This document shows, one piece after another, positions 50,446 through 59,076 of a stretch of DNA of 64,000 nt. The notes under the pieces are model-generated. The model was given only the letters and a program-made list of their open reading frames with translations. It ran no database searches and was not told where the DNA came from. The stretch spans positions 75,363 through 139,362 of the forward strand of contig CAYORX010000002.1 of assembly GCA_964406505.1 (NCBI GenBank), written 5' to 3'. The stretch comes from DTU015 sp964406505. Its GTDB lineage: Bacteria > Bacillota > Sulfobacillia > Fermentithermobacillales > Fermentithermobacillaceae. The translations under genes and the position numbers were made by a program. Within the stretch, counting starts at the first letter, position 1; the number at the start of each line of letters is the position of its first letter.

Positions 50446-51039
50446 ATGCACAAAGGAAAAGGACTTTTGTTTGTTATAACTGCTCCCTCGGGTTGCGGTA
50501 AAGGCACCCTGAGGCGAACTCTTTTGGTCGAATTTCCTGACATTCAATTTTGCCCGTCGGTCACGACAAGAAAACCGAGGCCGGGCGAGGTGGATGGTGT
50601 GGACTATACATTCCTCACCGAAAAACAGTTTGAAAATCGTAAACGGAATTGTCAACTTGCTGAGTGGGCTAAGGTTTACGGTAATTACTACGGAACTCCA
50701 AAAGAAGATATCGAGCGTGCACTTGGGCAGGGTAATATAGTGTTAATTGAAAAAGATGTACAAGGGGCTCGGGCTCTGCGTCAAATCTATCCTGAAGGTA
50801 TATTTATTTTTGTTCTTCCGCCTTCGTTGCGAGAATTGGAAAGGCGTATTCGAACACGTGGAACCGAAGATCGTGAAGAACAGCGCTTGCGTCTAAACAG
50901 CGCCCGTAAGGAGATTGCCGATTTGTCTGGCTTCGACTATGTTATTATAAATGAAGATGTGCAAAGGGCTGCTGACAGGCTAATTGCCATAACTTTGGGA
51001 GAAAAGGCAAGACATAAAAGTTTACGTTATAAAAATTAA
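50446..51039 (+). CDS. gmk: Guanylate kinase
   Basis: Phosphorylates GMP to GDP in the cytoplasm. The 197-residue length and motifs are standard: the P-loop APSGCGKGTLRR near residue 11, SVTTRKPRPGEVDGVDYTFL (GMP-binding), EWAKVYGNYYGTPKEDIE, IEKDVQGARALR and the lid RIRTRGTEDREEQRLRL. A ribosome site GGGAGAGG precedes the ATG by about 10 bases. It lies 41 bases after mihF and 20 before rpoZ, within one operon. Confidence 0.96.
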   Translation: MHKGKGLLFVITAPSGCGKGTLRRTLLVEFPDIQFCPSVTTRKPRPGEVDGVDYTFLTEKQFENRKRNCQLAEWAKVYGNYYGTPKEDIERALGQGNIVLIEKDVQGARALRQIYPEGIFIFVLPPSLRELERRIRTRGTEDREEQRLRLNSARKEIADLSGFDYVIINEDVQRAADRLIAITLGEKARHKSLRYKN

Positions 51040-51059
51040 ATAATCGAGGAGGCTAAAAG

Positions 51060-51257
51060 ATGACAAACCCATCGCTGCGGGATGTGGTTAAAAGAACAGG
51101 CTCTAAGTATACCCTAGTACTTGCAGTGGCTAAACGCGCTAGGCAGTTAGTAGTAGAGCAGGAAGGCGATTTGTTAGCTAAAGAAAAACCTATCACAATA
51201 GCAATGGATGAGATTCGTAAAGGCAAAATCAAATTCAGGATGAAGTCTAAATCTTAA
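51060..51257 (+). CDS. rpoZ: DNA-directed RNA polymerase omega subunit
   Basis: A 65-residue subunit that helps assemble RNA polymerase. It has the conserved TGSKYTLVLAVAKRARQLV helix with the invariant YxLV-x-AKRAR, and PITIAMDEIRKGKIKF. The length is typical of Bacillota. The ATG follows GAGGAGG by about 6 bases. Located between gmk and coaBC, its usual place. Confidence 0.95.
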   Translation: MTNPSLRDVVKRTGSKYTLVLAVAKRARQLVVEQEGDLLAKEKPITIAMDEIRKGKIKFRMKSKS

Positions 51258-51297
51258 AATTTTGCATTATGTTTGATTGGGGTGGCAAACTATCAAT

Positions 51298-52500
51298 TTG
51301 TCAAATTACAATATAGTCGTCGGAGTTACTGGTGGCATTGCGGCGTATAAGGCAGTTGAGGTTGTATCAAGACTCAGAAAACTTGGGGCCCGGGTATTTG
51401 TAACAATGTCTCGCAATGCTACGAAGTTGGTGGCCCCCATGACTTTTAGAACTTTATCGGGTAATCCCGTGGTTACTGATATGTTTGAAGAACCTAAGCA
51501 ATGGAATGTAGAGCATATTGCATTGGCAGAACTAGCAGACTTGTTCATTGTCTGTCCAGCTACAGCTAATGTAATTGGAAAAATGTATAGTGGAATTGCA
51601 GATGATTTTTTAACCACGACTGTAATAGCTTGCACTGCCCCAAAATTGATCTGCCCTGCAATGAATCACAACATGTTTAAGAACCCCATAGTTCAGCGAA
51701 ATCTGGTTGGTTTGCGGCAGCTGGGCTATCATGTTCTAGAGCCTGAAATCGGGCGTTTAGCCTCTGGAATATCTGGAAAAGGCAGGCTTCCAGAACCGGA
51801 ACGAATAGTTCATACAGCAATATCCATATTATCACAAAACCGTGTTCTAGAGGGTTTGAACATTCTGGTGACTGCCGGACCTACAAGAGAGTGGATCGAT
51901 CCGGTAAGATATATAACTAACCCGTCTTCAGGTAAAATGGGATACGCTCTTGCAGCGGCCGCTGCAGATAGAGGGGCTAAAGTTTTTCTTGTATCAGGTC
52001 CCGTAGAACTCGAGCCGCCTTCGGGTGTTATTCTCAAGAAGGTTGAGACGGTCGAAGAAATGCTTGCTGCTTGCGTTGAACTTCATCCTAACGTAGATGC
52101 GGTAATCGGTGCTGCAGCCCCCGGAGATTTTCGTCCAGAATCTACGCGTAGCCAAAAGATTAAGAAACAGGGCGGTAGAATGGAAATCATTTTTCATGAG
52201 ACGCCCGACATTCTAAAAATTTTAGGCGAAAACAAACATGGCGCAGTACACGTTGGATTTGCTGCAGAAACACATGATTTGCTCGTTAATGCGATTGAAA
52301 AATTGCGCAACAAAAACCTGGACTTTATTTGTGCTAATAAGATCGGATGTTCTGATAGCGGTTTCGGAACTGATTTAAACACTATAAGTATTGTCATGCC
52401 GAACGGTAGTTTTCAGGATATAGGCCCTGCACCTAAATACGATGTGGCTGTTGCTATACTCGATAAGGTGAAAAGAATCATTGATGAGCGTCAAAAATAA
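51298..52500 (+). CDS. coaBC: Phosphopantothenoylcysteine synthetase/decarboxylase
   Basis: Bifunctional coenzyme A enzyme. The 400-residue chain has the FMN-dependent CoaC half (IVVGVTGGIAAYKAVEVVSRL, catalytic His in WNVEHIALAE, PATANVIGKMYSGIADDFL, PAMNHNMFKNP) and the CTP-using CoaB half from about residue 185 (VTAGPTREWIDPVRYITNPSSGKMG, AAAPGDFRPE, KIKKQGG, FAAET). The active-site Cys of CoaC lies in SGKGRLPEPERI region only as a lid, which is normal. TTG 51298 has GGGGTGG 12 bases upstream; an in-frame TTG at 51277 lacks a site. Its last bases overlap the priA start. Confidence 0.95.
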   Translation: MSNYNIVVGVTGGIAAYKAVEVVSRLRKLGARVFVTMSRNATKLVAPMTFRTLSGNPVVTDMFEEPKQWNVEHIALAELADLFIVCPATANVIGKMYSGIADDFLTTTVIACTAPKLICPAMNHNMFKNPIVQRNLVGLRQLGYHVLEPEIGRLASGISGKGRLPEPERIVHTAISILSQNRVLEGLNILVTAGPTREWIDPVRYITNPSSGKMGYALAAAAADRGAKVFLVSGPVELEPPSGVILKKVETVEEMLAACVELHPNVDAVIGAAAPGDFRPESTRSQKIKKQGGRMEIIFHETPDILKILGENKHGAVHVGFAAETHDLLVNAIEKLRNKNLDFICANKIGCSDSGFGTDLNTISIVMPNGSFQDIGPAPKYDVAVAILDKVKRIIDERQK

Positions 52501-54436
52501 GCCTGGCTACTTTCCATACGTGGATATTTTAGTAGATGTGCCAGTTATTGGAGATCGAAAATTTACTTACAAAACCTCTGAAAATAATTATTTACCTTAT
52601 GGTGCTAGGGTTCAGGTACCTTTCGGTTCTAGACGGGTTGACGGATACGTAGTAGGATATAGCGATATTAAACCGGATTTTGATGTAAAGCATATTCTTT
52701 CGTGCTACGATTTGAAATTTTTGCCACCAGAACATCTGCTTAGATTGGGGATAATTCTTAAAGAGTATTATTTGGGTTCTACGGTTTCGTTTTGGAAAAC
52801 TCTGTGGCCCCCCCTAACACCCCGTCTTAAATTGAAATCCAAGGAAAATTCCAAATTGGAAATTGATTATGAGTGTTTTCATAATTCGCGGCAGACGTTT
52901 AAGTTTTCGGGTGATTTTTCCGAAACCGTTTTTGTTGAAGGACCCTTTGAGTCCAGATGGGATTATTATTGTGCTAAAATCGAACAGGCTCTCAAATTAA
53001 ACCAAGGAGTCATTGTGTTGGTACCCGAGATTCGAAAATTAGATGCAGCGGCGCGTATTTTAAAGGCTAGATTTGAAAATTCATTTAGGATAATGCATTC
53101 TTCTCAAACGGGGACTACGAGACGCGAAAATTGGCTTAGGCTTTTGAAGGGTGAAACTAAATTTGTTTTAGGAACCCGAAGTGCAGTTTTTAGTCCAGTT
53201 GCAAAATTAGGACTGATCATCGTGGAAGAAGAAGAGTCTTATTCTTATAAAGCCCAGGAATTTCCTAGATTTAATGCAGTGACAGTTGCAAAAGCGCGAG
53301 GTGCTTTGGAAAACAGTCAAGTGATTCTAGGCTCATTTGTTGCTTCGGTAAAAACTAGGCACGACGTAAGTGTAGGTAAAGTTCATCAGGTAAATCTTCC
53401 AGCCCCAGTTTATAACGATGTAAAAGTTAAGCGTGAAATTATAAGCATGCTCGGTAGAAAAAAAACGATGATGTTTAGCAAAGAACTCCATCTTGCTTTA
53501 AGGGACGTTTTTAACCGCGGAGGGAAAGCCATTTTGTTTATCAACAGGCGCGGTACATCATCCAGCTTAATTTGCTGTGATTGCGGTAACGCCATTATGT
53601 GTCCAAGATGCTCTGTTCCCCTTGCCTATCACGGGCGTAAGTCTAAAATGGTATGCCACACTTGTGGCTTTAGACGAACTCCTCCCTTGGAATGCCCTGA
53701 ATGCAAGGGTTATACTTGGAAACCATTGGGATATGGTATTGACAGGGCAATATCCGAGTTTCAAAAACGATTTCCTAAAGTGCCGATTCTTGGTCTCGAT
53801 CAAGATTCAGAATCACCGGAGAATATAATAGAATTATTTAAATCAACAAGCCCCGTATGTCTTTTAAGCACACAAATGCTTTTTGGGTTCGATAGTCTTC
53901 CCATGCAATTTCTTGGCGTACTTTCATGTGATAACATGCTTAATCTTTCTGATTATAGCGCGCCGGAGCAAGTGTTTAATTTGCTCATGAACTTGTTGCA
54001 TGTTTTGAAGAACTCTACAGGTGATGGGGAAAAAACTTTTATGGTTCAAACCTTGAATCCAAAACATCACGCCATTAAAGCTATTTTAGATTCAGAAATC
54101 TTTTATGTTTTCGAATCAAAAAACAGATCTGATTTTAATTATCCACCTTTTGGAGCGCTGTTTAAGATAGAGTTTTCGGATTTCAATTCTGATAAAGCAA
54201 AACGAGTTGCTGAGAACTTTGTTAAGGAAATGACTAACCATTGCGACAAAATTCAAATTTTAGGGCCGGGGCCTGCTCCGAAATTCAAAGTGCGTGGGCG
54301 GTATAGGTGGATCATTATGCTAAAAGCGAATAAAAGAGAGCACCTATTAAAATCGGTAAAACACGTATACGCGATAATACCTCACAATCAAGTCAGAATA
54401 ACCATTGATACTGAGGCACCTTTTGGAATTGGATAA
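52484..54436 (+). CDS. priA: PriA-like primosomal protein with degenerate helicase motifs
   Basis: A 650-residue protein collinear with replication restart helicase PriA. The N-terminal DNA-binding domain is intact (YVDILVDVPVIGDRKFTY, VQVPFGSRRVDGYVVG), and both zinc motifs are complete (CCDCGNAIMCPRC and CHTCGFRRTPPLECPEC). The helicase motifs are lost: the Walker A site is GPFESRWDYY instead of GVTGSGKTEVY; Walker B DEEH reads EEEES; GSATPS reads GSFVAS; and QVAGRAGR has become MNLLHVLKNS. The frame is open and unbroken, so it is a maintained protein, not a decayed gene. Actinobacterial PriA shows a similar loss. ATG 52484 overlaps coaBC by 17 bases. It is likely a DNA-structure adaptor. 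Confidence 0.9.
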   Translation: MSVKNKPGYFPYVDILVDVPVIGDRKFTYKTSENNYLPYGARVQVPFGSRRVDGYVVGYSDIKPDFDVKHILSCYDLKFLPPEHLLRLGIILKEYYLGSTVSFWKTLWPPLTPRLKLKSKENSKLEIDYECFHNSRQTFKFSGDFSETVFVEGPFESRWDYYCAKIEQALKLNQGVIVLVPEIRKLDAAARILKARFENSFRIMHSSQTGTTRRENWLRLLKGETKFVLGTRSAVFSPVAKLGLIIVEEEESYSYKAQEFPRFNAVTVAKARGALENSQVILGSFVASVKTRHDVSVGKVHQVNLPAPVYNDVKVKREIISMLGRKKTMMFSKELHLALRDVFNRGGKAILFINRRGTSSSLICCDCGNAIMCPRCSVPLAYHGRKSKMVCHTCGFRRTPPLECPECKGYTWKPLGYGIDRAISEFQKRFPKVPILGLDQDSESPENIIELFKSTSPVCLLSTQMLFGFDSLPMQFLGVLSCDNMLNLSDYSAPEQVFNLLMNLLHVLKNSTGDGEKTFMVQTLNPKHHAIKAILDSEIFYVFESKNRSDFNYPPFGALFKIEFSDFNSDKAKRVAENFVKEMTNHCDKIQILGPGPAPKFKVRGRYRWIIMLKANKREHLLKSVKHVYAIIPHNQVRITIDTEAPFGIG

Positions 54437-54490
54437 GTGCTATAATTAGAATGTGTCTAAATAAGTGTTTGTGGTAGGGAATGATTAATA

Positions 54491-55924
54491 GTGGCAGTTT
54501 TGGATATATGCAAATTTGATTCACCGGTGTTAAGAGAAAAAGCGCAACCGGTGCGCAAAGTGAATAACAAAGTTCGTAAGCAATTGAACGACATGCTTGA
54601 TACCATGAGATCAGCGTCAGGAGTTGGGTTAGCTGCCCCACAAATCGGCATCTCAAGGCGTATGGTGGTTATAGATGTTGGGGACGGGCCATACTTTCTC
54701 ATTAATCCCGAATTTGTGTTTCAATCTGTTGAAACCGAAACTAAGTGGGAAGGATGCTTAAGTTGGCCTGGATACGTAGGAGAAGTTGAACGACCCCTAA
54801 GGGTATCTGTTAAAGCGCTTGATGCTGATGGTCGCGACGTGTGGGTCGAAGGTGAAGGCCTTTTAGCAAGGGCCTTGTGCCATGAGTTAGACCATTTAGA
54901 TGGTATATTATTTGTGGACAGAGCAATTTCCATTATGGAAGCTGAACCGGACTACGTAGATGGTGATAAAGATTTATCGTCCCTGAATTGCGTATTTATG
55001 GGGAGTCCATTATTTGCGGTTCCAGCCTTAAATCAACTTGTTGACTCAGGAATTGATGTTTCATTGGTGGTTACACAACCTAATCGTCCGTATGGGAGAA
55101 AACAAATTTTAACTCCGACGCCAGTAAAAAAACGTGCCATTGAATTAGGTTTAAAAGTGTTTACTCCTGATGCAATAGGAACGTCGCAATCAATCGAAAA
55201 ACTTACTCTAGCACGTCCGGATTTTATAGCTGTTGTTGCGTATGGACAAAAACTTCCTAATTCAATAATTGAGCTCCCCAAGTATGCGTGTTTAAATGTA
55301 CACCCTTCGTTATTGCCTAAATATCGCGGGGGGAACCCGATACAAAGGCAAATTATGGCAGGGGAGCAAACAACTGGCGTTTCCGTGATACTCATGGGAG
55401 AACAAATGGACGCTGGAGATATTTGCTTTCAAAAATCATTGAAATTAGAAGCAAATGAAACGTTTGGAGAGTTAGAAAATCGATTATCGATCGAAGGTGC
55501 ACAGGCATTGGTTGAAACTATTTGGTCGATTTACACCGGCTCGGCTGAATGTAAATCTCAAAAAGAAAGTGAGGCTACGTTTGCGCCCCATTTAAAGCGG
55601 GGGGAAAACGTAATTGATTGGAAGCTTTCTGCACATCAGATTCATAATCTTGTGCGTGCGCTTTCTCCTAAGCCAGGTGCTGTTACTATGTTCGGCAATG
55701 AACTTACAAAAATATGGCGCACTCAAATTATGTCACTGCAAAGGGTTTCAAATTTAGATAGAACAGTTCCAGGCACAGTAGTAAAAATTAATGGTACAAT
55801 GGCTATAGTTAAGTGTGGTAAAGGCCTTCTAGGAGTGTTAGAAGTACAACCCGCAGGGAAAAAAACTATGGCTGCGGCAGCGTTTTTGGCAGGTAGACAA
55901 AAACTAACTGCTAGATTTGGTTGA
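54491..55924 (+). CDS. Peptide deformylase-methionyl-tRNA formyltransferase fusion
   Basis: One uninterrupted frame of 477 residues with two enzymes. Residues 1-155 are peptide deformylase: motif 1 GVGLAAPQIG (near 44), motif 2 EGCLSWPG (Cys ligand, near 87) and motif 3 HELDHLDG (two His and Glu, near 130). Residues about 165-477 are methionyl-tRNA formyltransferase: CVFMGSPLFAVPALNQL, NVHPSLLPKYRGGNPIQ (Asn and His), QMDAGDI (catalytic Asp), and the C-terminal OB domain. The two use opposite chemistry: one formylates Met-tRNA and the other removes the formyl group from the nascent chain. All catalytic residues remain in both. GTG start with a weak TAGGGA site. Separate def and fmt genes are adjacent in most Bacillota. 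Confidence 0.95.
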   Translation: MAVLDICKFDSPVLREKAQPVRKVNNKVRKQLNDMLDTMRSASGVGLAAPQIGISRRMVVIDVGDGPYFLINPEFVFQSVETETKWEGCLSWPGYVGEVERPLRVSVKALDADGRDVWVEGEGLLARALCHELDHLDGILFVDRAISIMEAEPDYVDGDKDLSSLNCVFMGSPLFAVPALNQLVDSGIDVSLVVTQPNRPYGRKQILTPTPVKKRAIELGLKVFTPDAIGTSQSIEKLTLARPDFIAVVAYGQKLPNSIIELPKYACLNVHPSLLPKYRGGNPIQRQIMAGEQTTGVSVILMGEQMDAGDICFQKSLKLEANETFGELENRLSIEGAQALVETIWSIYTGSAECKSQKESEATFAPHLKRGENVIDWKLSAHQIHNLVRALSPKPGAVTMFGNELTKIWRTQIMSLQRVSNLDRTVPGTVVKINGTMAIVKCGKGLLGVLEVQPAGKKTMAAAAFLAGRQKLTARFG

Positions 55925-55961
55925 TACGTGGTAATTTCTACCAGGCAAGGAGGGATATTGT

Positions 55962-56636
55962 ATGGATGTTGGTTATTTAATTTTTGTATTACCAGCTTTT
56001 ATATTAGCGATTTGGGCTCAAAGCAGAGTTCGTTCCGCTTATGAAAAATATTCCCAAGTTTATTCAAAGACTGGGCAACCAGGATATATAGTAGCGGCAT
56101 CACTGCTTCGCGATGCCGGTTTAGAAGACGTCAGGATCGAAAAAGCATCGGGTCACCTTACGGATCATTACGATCCTAGGACCAAAGTGTTACGGTTGTC
56201 TGCCGGCGTATATGAAAGCTCGTCTGTGGCAGCATTGGGAATTGCTGCTCATGAAGTAGGCCATGCTGTTCAACATGGTGTTGGTTATTCTCCTTTGGCG
56301 ATAAGAAATAGTTTGGTACCAGTGGCTCAGTTAACATCTAGCGCAGCCATGCCTTTGTTTTTCATAGGGTTCTTCACTAACTCTGGGTTTTTAATGGATA
56401 TCGGTCTTTTGTTCTTTTTAGGTGCTTTGGCTTTTCAACTGATAACATTGCCAGTCGAATTTGATGCTTCTAAACGTGCTTTGAACATGTTGGAATCTTC
56501 GGGTTTTGTTTCCGGCAACGAGTCTATAGCCGTGGGCAATGTGCTGAACGCGGCGGCTCTTACCTACGTTGCTGCCACTGCTATGGCTTTAGGTCAGTTT
56601 TTAAGGCTGTTTCTATTGCGGGGGAGACGTGATTGA
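55962..56636 (+). CDS. Zinc metallopeptidase, YugP family
   Basis: A 224-residue membrane peptidase (PF04298). It has one N-terminal helix, the zinc motif AAHEVGHAVQHG (HExxH, near residue 96) and two to three further helices (LTSSAAMPLFFIGFF, GLLFFLGALAFQLITLPVEFDAS); the third ligand is probably the Glu or Asp in VEFDASKRAL. Function unknown in the family. In clostridia it usually follows fmt and precedes rsmB, as here. The ATG follows AAGGAGGG. It overlaps rsmB by 4 bases. Confidence 0.9.
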   Translation: MDVGYLIFVLPAFILAIWAQSRVRSAYEKYSQVYSKTGQPGYIVAASLLRDAGLEDVRIEKASGHLTDHYDPRTKVLRLSAGVYESSSVAALGIAAHEVGHAVQHGVGYSPLAIRNSLVPVAQLTSSAAMPLFFIGFFTNSGFLMDIGLLFFLGALAFQLITLPVEFDASKRALNMLESSGFVSGNESIAVGNVLNAAALTYVAATAMALGQFLRLFLLRGRRD

Positions 56637-57967
56637 AACAATTAGGAAGTAGTCGGAGGGTAGCGCTTGATTTGTTGAAAGACACCGCTACCCCCGATGT
56701 TTACAACAAATTTTCCAAACTTGAAGAAAGGGATAAAGCACTTGTAAAAAGGCTCGTTAGTGGTGTTCAAAGATGGAAAAGACTTCTAGACTATTATATA
56801 GCGGATTTTAGTCACAGACCTTTAAGCAAAATTACCCGGGATGTTTTAGATGTTCTCAGGCTGGGGACTTATCAGATGTTATTTACGCGCATTCCGACGT
56901 ATGCATCTGTAAACTCTGCCGTTCAGTGTATACGTGTTAAATCCCGTCGCGGGTTTGTCAATGGGGTTCTCAGAGCTATGGCTAGGAATTTGGGTCATAT
57001 AGAAATGCCGTGTTTAGACGAAGTTCCTAAAAAATATGCGGCCGTTCGATATTCGTTTCCTGATTGGATAGTCGATAGATATATTGAAGAGTTTGGCTTG
57101 AAAGATACTTTGATATTGCTAAAAACACAAAACATGCCCCCACCGATCACCTTGAGGGTGAACCAATCTAAAATCAGTCGCGACTGCTTTCTTAGTGCAA
57201 TGCTTCAAAATGGATTTTCTGCTTATCCGGGGTTAACCGATATATCTATAAGAGTTACAGGGGGTAGATCGGTGACCGTATTTCCAGGTTTTCATGAAGG
57301 GTTATTCTCCGTTCAAAACGAAGGTGCCACAATGGTTACAAACATTTTGGCACCTAAACCCGGAGATGTAGTTTGGGATATGTGTGCGGCCCCGGGAGGG
57401 AAATCAACGCATATTGCCGAGCTAGTACATGAAACGGGGTTAGTAGTTGCTTCTGACGTAGATGATAGTCGATTAGATTTAATTTTAGATTCCGTTAAGC
57501 GCCTGGAGATTAGCAATATAAAAGTTGCGGTGTTAGACGGTACCGATATTAACCATTCGTTACAAGTGTTAAAATGTGCAGCGTTACCTTTAGAGTATGA
57601 TAGAGTACTTGTGGATGCTCCTTGTTCGGGGCTCGGTGTTATCGGAAAGCATCCCGAAATTAAGTGGAGGCGCAAACAATCTGATATCTGTGCGATGGCA
57701 AAGCGGCAGGCTTTACTTTTGGATACTGCTGCTCATTTTTTAAAATCGGGGGGATACTTAGTTTATAGTACATGTACTTTGATGCGTGAAGAAAATCAAG
57801 AAGTGTGGAACGGTTTTTTAACCCGACATGGTGAATTTGCGCCAGTCAATAAAGTAATACAACTTAATCGCGATATAACGGTTGAAATGAAAAACGGATG
57901 TGTTTTTCTGTTGCCGCATGTTCATGGAACTGATGGTTTTTTTATTGCAAAGGCACAGAAAAATTGA
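56633..57967 (+). CDS. rsmB: 16S rRNA m5C967 methyltransferase
   Basis: A 444-residue SAM-dependent RNA methyltransferase. The N-terminal NusB-like domain (about residues 1-145) precedes the methylase. Motifs: VWDMCAAPGGKSTHIAEL (SAM binding, near residue 248), VASDVDDSRLDL, VLVDAPCSGLGVIG (catalytic Cys, near 325) and YSTCTLMREENQEV (near 380; second Cys). The TTG start overlaps the previous TGA. Length and domain order are standard. Confidence 0.94.
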   Translation: MKQLGSSRRVALDLLKDTATPDVYNKFSKLEERDKALVKRLVSGVQRWKRLLDYYIADFSHRPLSKITRDVLDVLRLGTYQMLFTRIPTYASVNSAVQCIRVKSRRGFVNGVLRAMARNLGHIEMPCLDEVPKKYAAVRYSFPDWIVDRYIEEFGLKDTLILLKTQNMPPPITLRVNQSKISRDCFLSAMLQNGFSAYPGLTDISIRVTGGRSVTVFPGFHEGLFSVQNEGATMVTNILAPKPGDVVWDMCAAPGGKSTHIAELVHETGLVVASDVDDSRLDLILDSVKRLEISNIKVAVLDGTDINHSLQVLKCAALPLEYDRVLVDAPCSGLGVIGKHPEIKWRRKQSDICAMAKRQALLLDTAAHFLKSGGYLVYSTCTLMREENQEVWNGFLTRHGEFAPVNKVIQLNRDITVEMKNGCVFLLPHVHGTDGFFIAKAQKN

Positions 57968-58008
57968 ACTAGAAACGACCTTAACGGTGAGTGTAGGAGT
58001 CAAAATAT

Positions 58009-59037
58009 ATGCCGACTAAATCTGATATTTTAGAATTAGGCTTACTAGATCTGCAACACTTAATTCAAGCGCAAGGCTTTGAGAAGTATAGGACAAGGCA
58101 AATCTTGTCATGGATTTATACGAAGTTTGTGTCTAGTTTTGAAAATATGACTGATCTTCCTGAAACATTGAGAGAACATTTGTCTCAAAATTTTAAAATT
58201 GGTTCGATTGAGCTCGCTACCTTACAAAAGCAAAAAAATGATCAATCTAGACGCTATCTTTGGTCGATCGATGGCGTTCCCTCGGCTGAGTCAGTATTGC
58301 TCAAATATAAATATGGTTTAACTGCTTGTTTATCGACTCAAATAGGTTGTCCTGCAGGGTGTGAATTTTGTGCTTCGGGTCAGTTGGATTTTCGACGAAA
58401 CTTAACCAAGGGCGAAATTATAGCGCAATTCTTAGGTATGTGCAATGAAAGCAAAAAACGTATAGGTAGGGTAGTTTTTATGGGAACCGGAGAACCATTT
58501 TTTAATTATGAATCTGTGCTCGGAGTCGTAGATACTTTAACTGATCCTGAAACCTATGATTTGTCTAGAAGAAAGATCACCATATCAACCGTAGGTATTC
58601 CAGAAGTCATAAAAAGGTTCGCAAAAGATTCCCGAGGAGCTAGGTTAGCGGTGTCTTTACATAGCGCCTCTGATAGAGTAAGAAGTAGTTTAATACCGGT
58701 TAACCGTGCTTACCCGATAAAAGAAGTTATAAGTGCGGTGAAATATTTTGCACAGGTCACCGGTCAAAGAATAACATTTGAATATATATTATTAAAAAAC
58801 ATAAATGATTCCAAGGAAGAGGCCAAAAGATTAGCGGAACTTATTAAAGGCATAGACTGTCTAGTAAATTTGATACCGTGGAATCCTGTTTCAGGCACCG
58901 ATTTTGAGGGAAGTAGTTTTGCGACTCAACGTGAATTCCAAAATGTTTTGCAACAAAACCGTATTAGAGTAACGGTTCGACGTAGTTTGGGGGGCAATAT
59001 CGAGGCGGCATGTGGACAACTTCGCAGAAGTACTTGA
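58009..59037 (+). CDS. rlmN: 23S rRNA m2A2503/tRNA m2A37 methyltransferase
   Basis: A 342-residue radical SAM enzyme that methylates C2 of adenine. The radical SAM motif is CPAGCEFCASGQ (CxxxCxxC, near residue 115), with MGTGEPFFNY, STVGIPEVIKRFA, AVSLHSASDRVRSSLIP, and the methyl-carrying Cys likely near the C-terminus in AACGQL. The N-terminal domain LIQAQGFEKYRTRQILSWIY is complete. ATG with GTAGGAG upstream. It lies 41 bases after rsmB, in the same operon. Confidence 0.95.
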   Translation: MPTKSDILELGLLDLQHLIQAQGFEKYRTRQILSWIYTKFVSSFENMTDLPETLREHLSQNFKIGSIELATLQKQKNDQSRRYLWSIDGVPSAESVLLKYKYGLTACLSTQIGCPAGCEFCASGQLDFRRNLTKGEIIAQFLGMCNESKKRIGRVVFMGTGEPFFNYESVLGVVDTLTDPETYDLSRRKITISTVGIPEVIKRFAKDSRGARLAVSLHSASDRVRSSLIPVNRAYPIKEVISAVKYFAQVTGQRITFEYILLKNINDSKEEAKRLAELIKGIDCLVNLIPWNPVSGTDFEGSSFATQREFQNVLQQNRIRVTVRRSLGGNIEAACGQLRRST

Positions 59038-59076
59038 AGATTAAGATTACGATTGTTTGGCGGGAGGGAAATGGCT

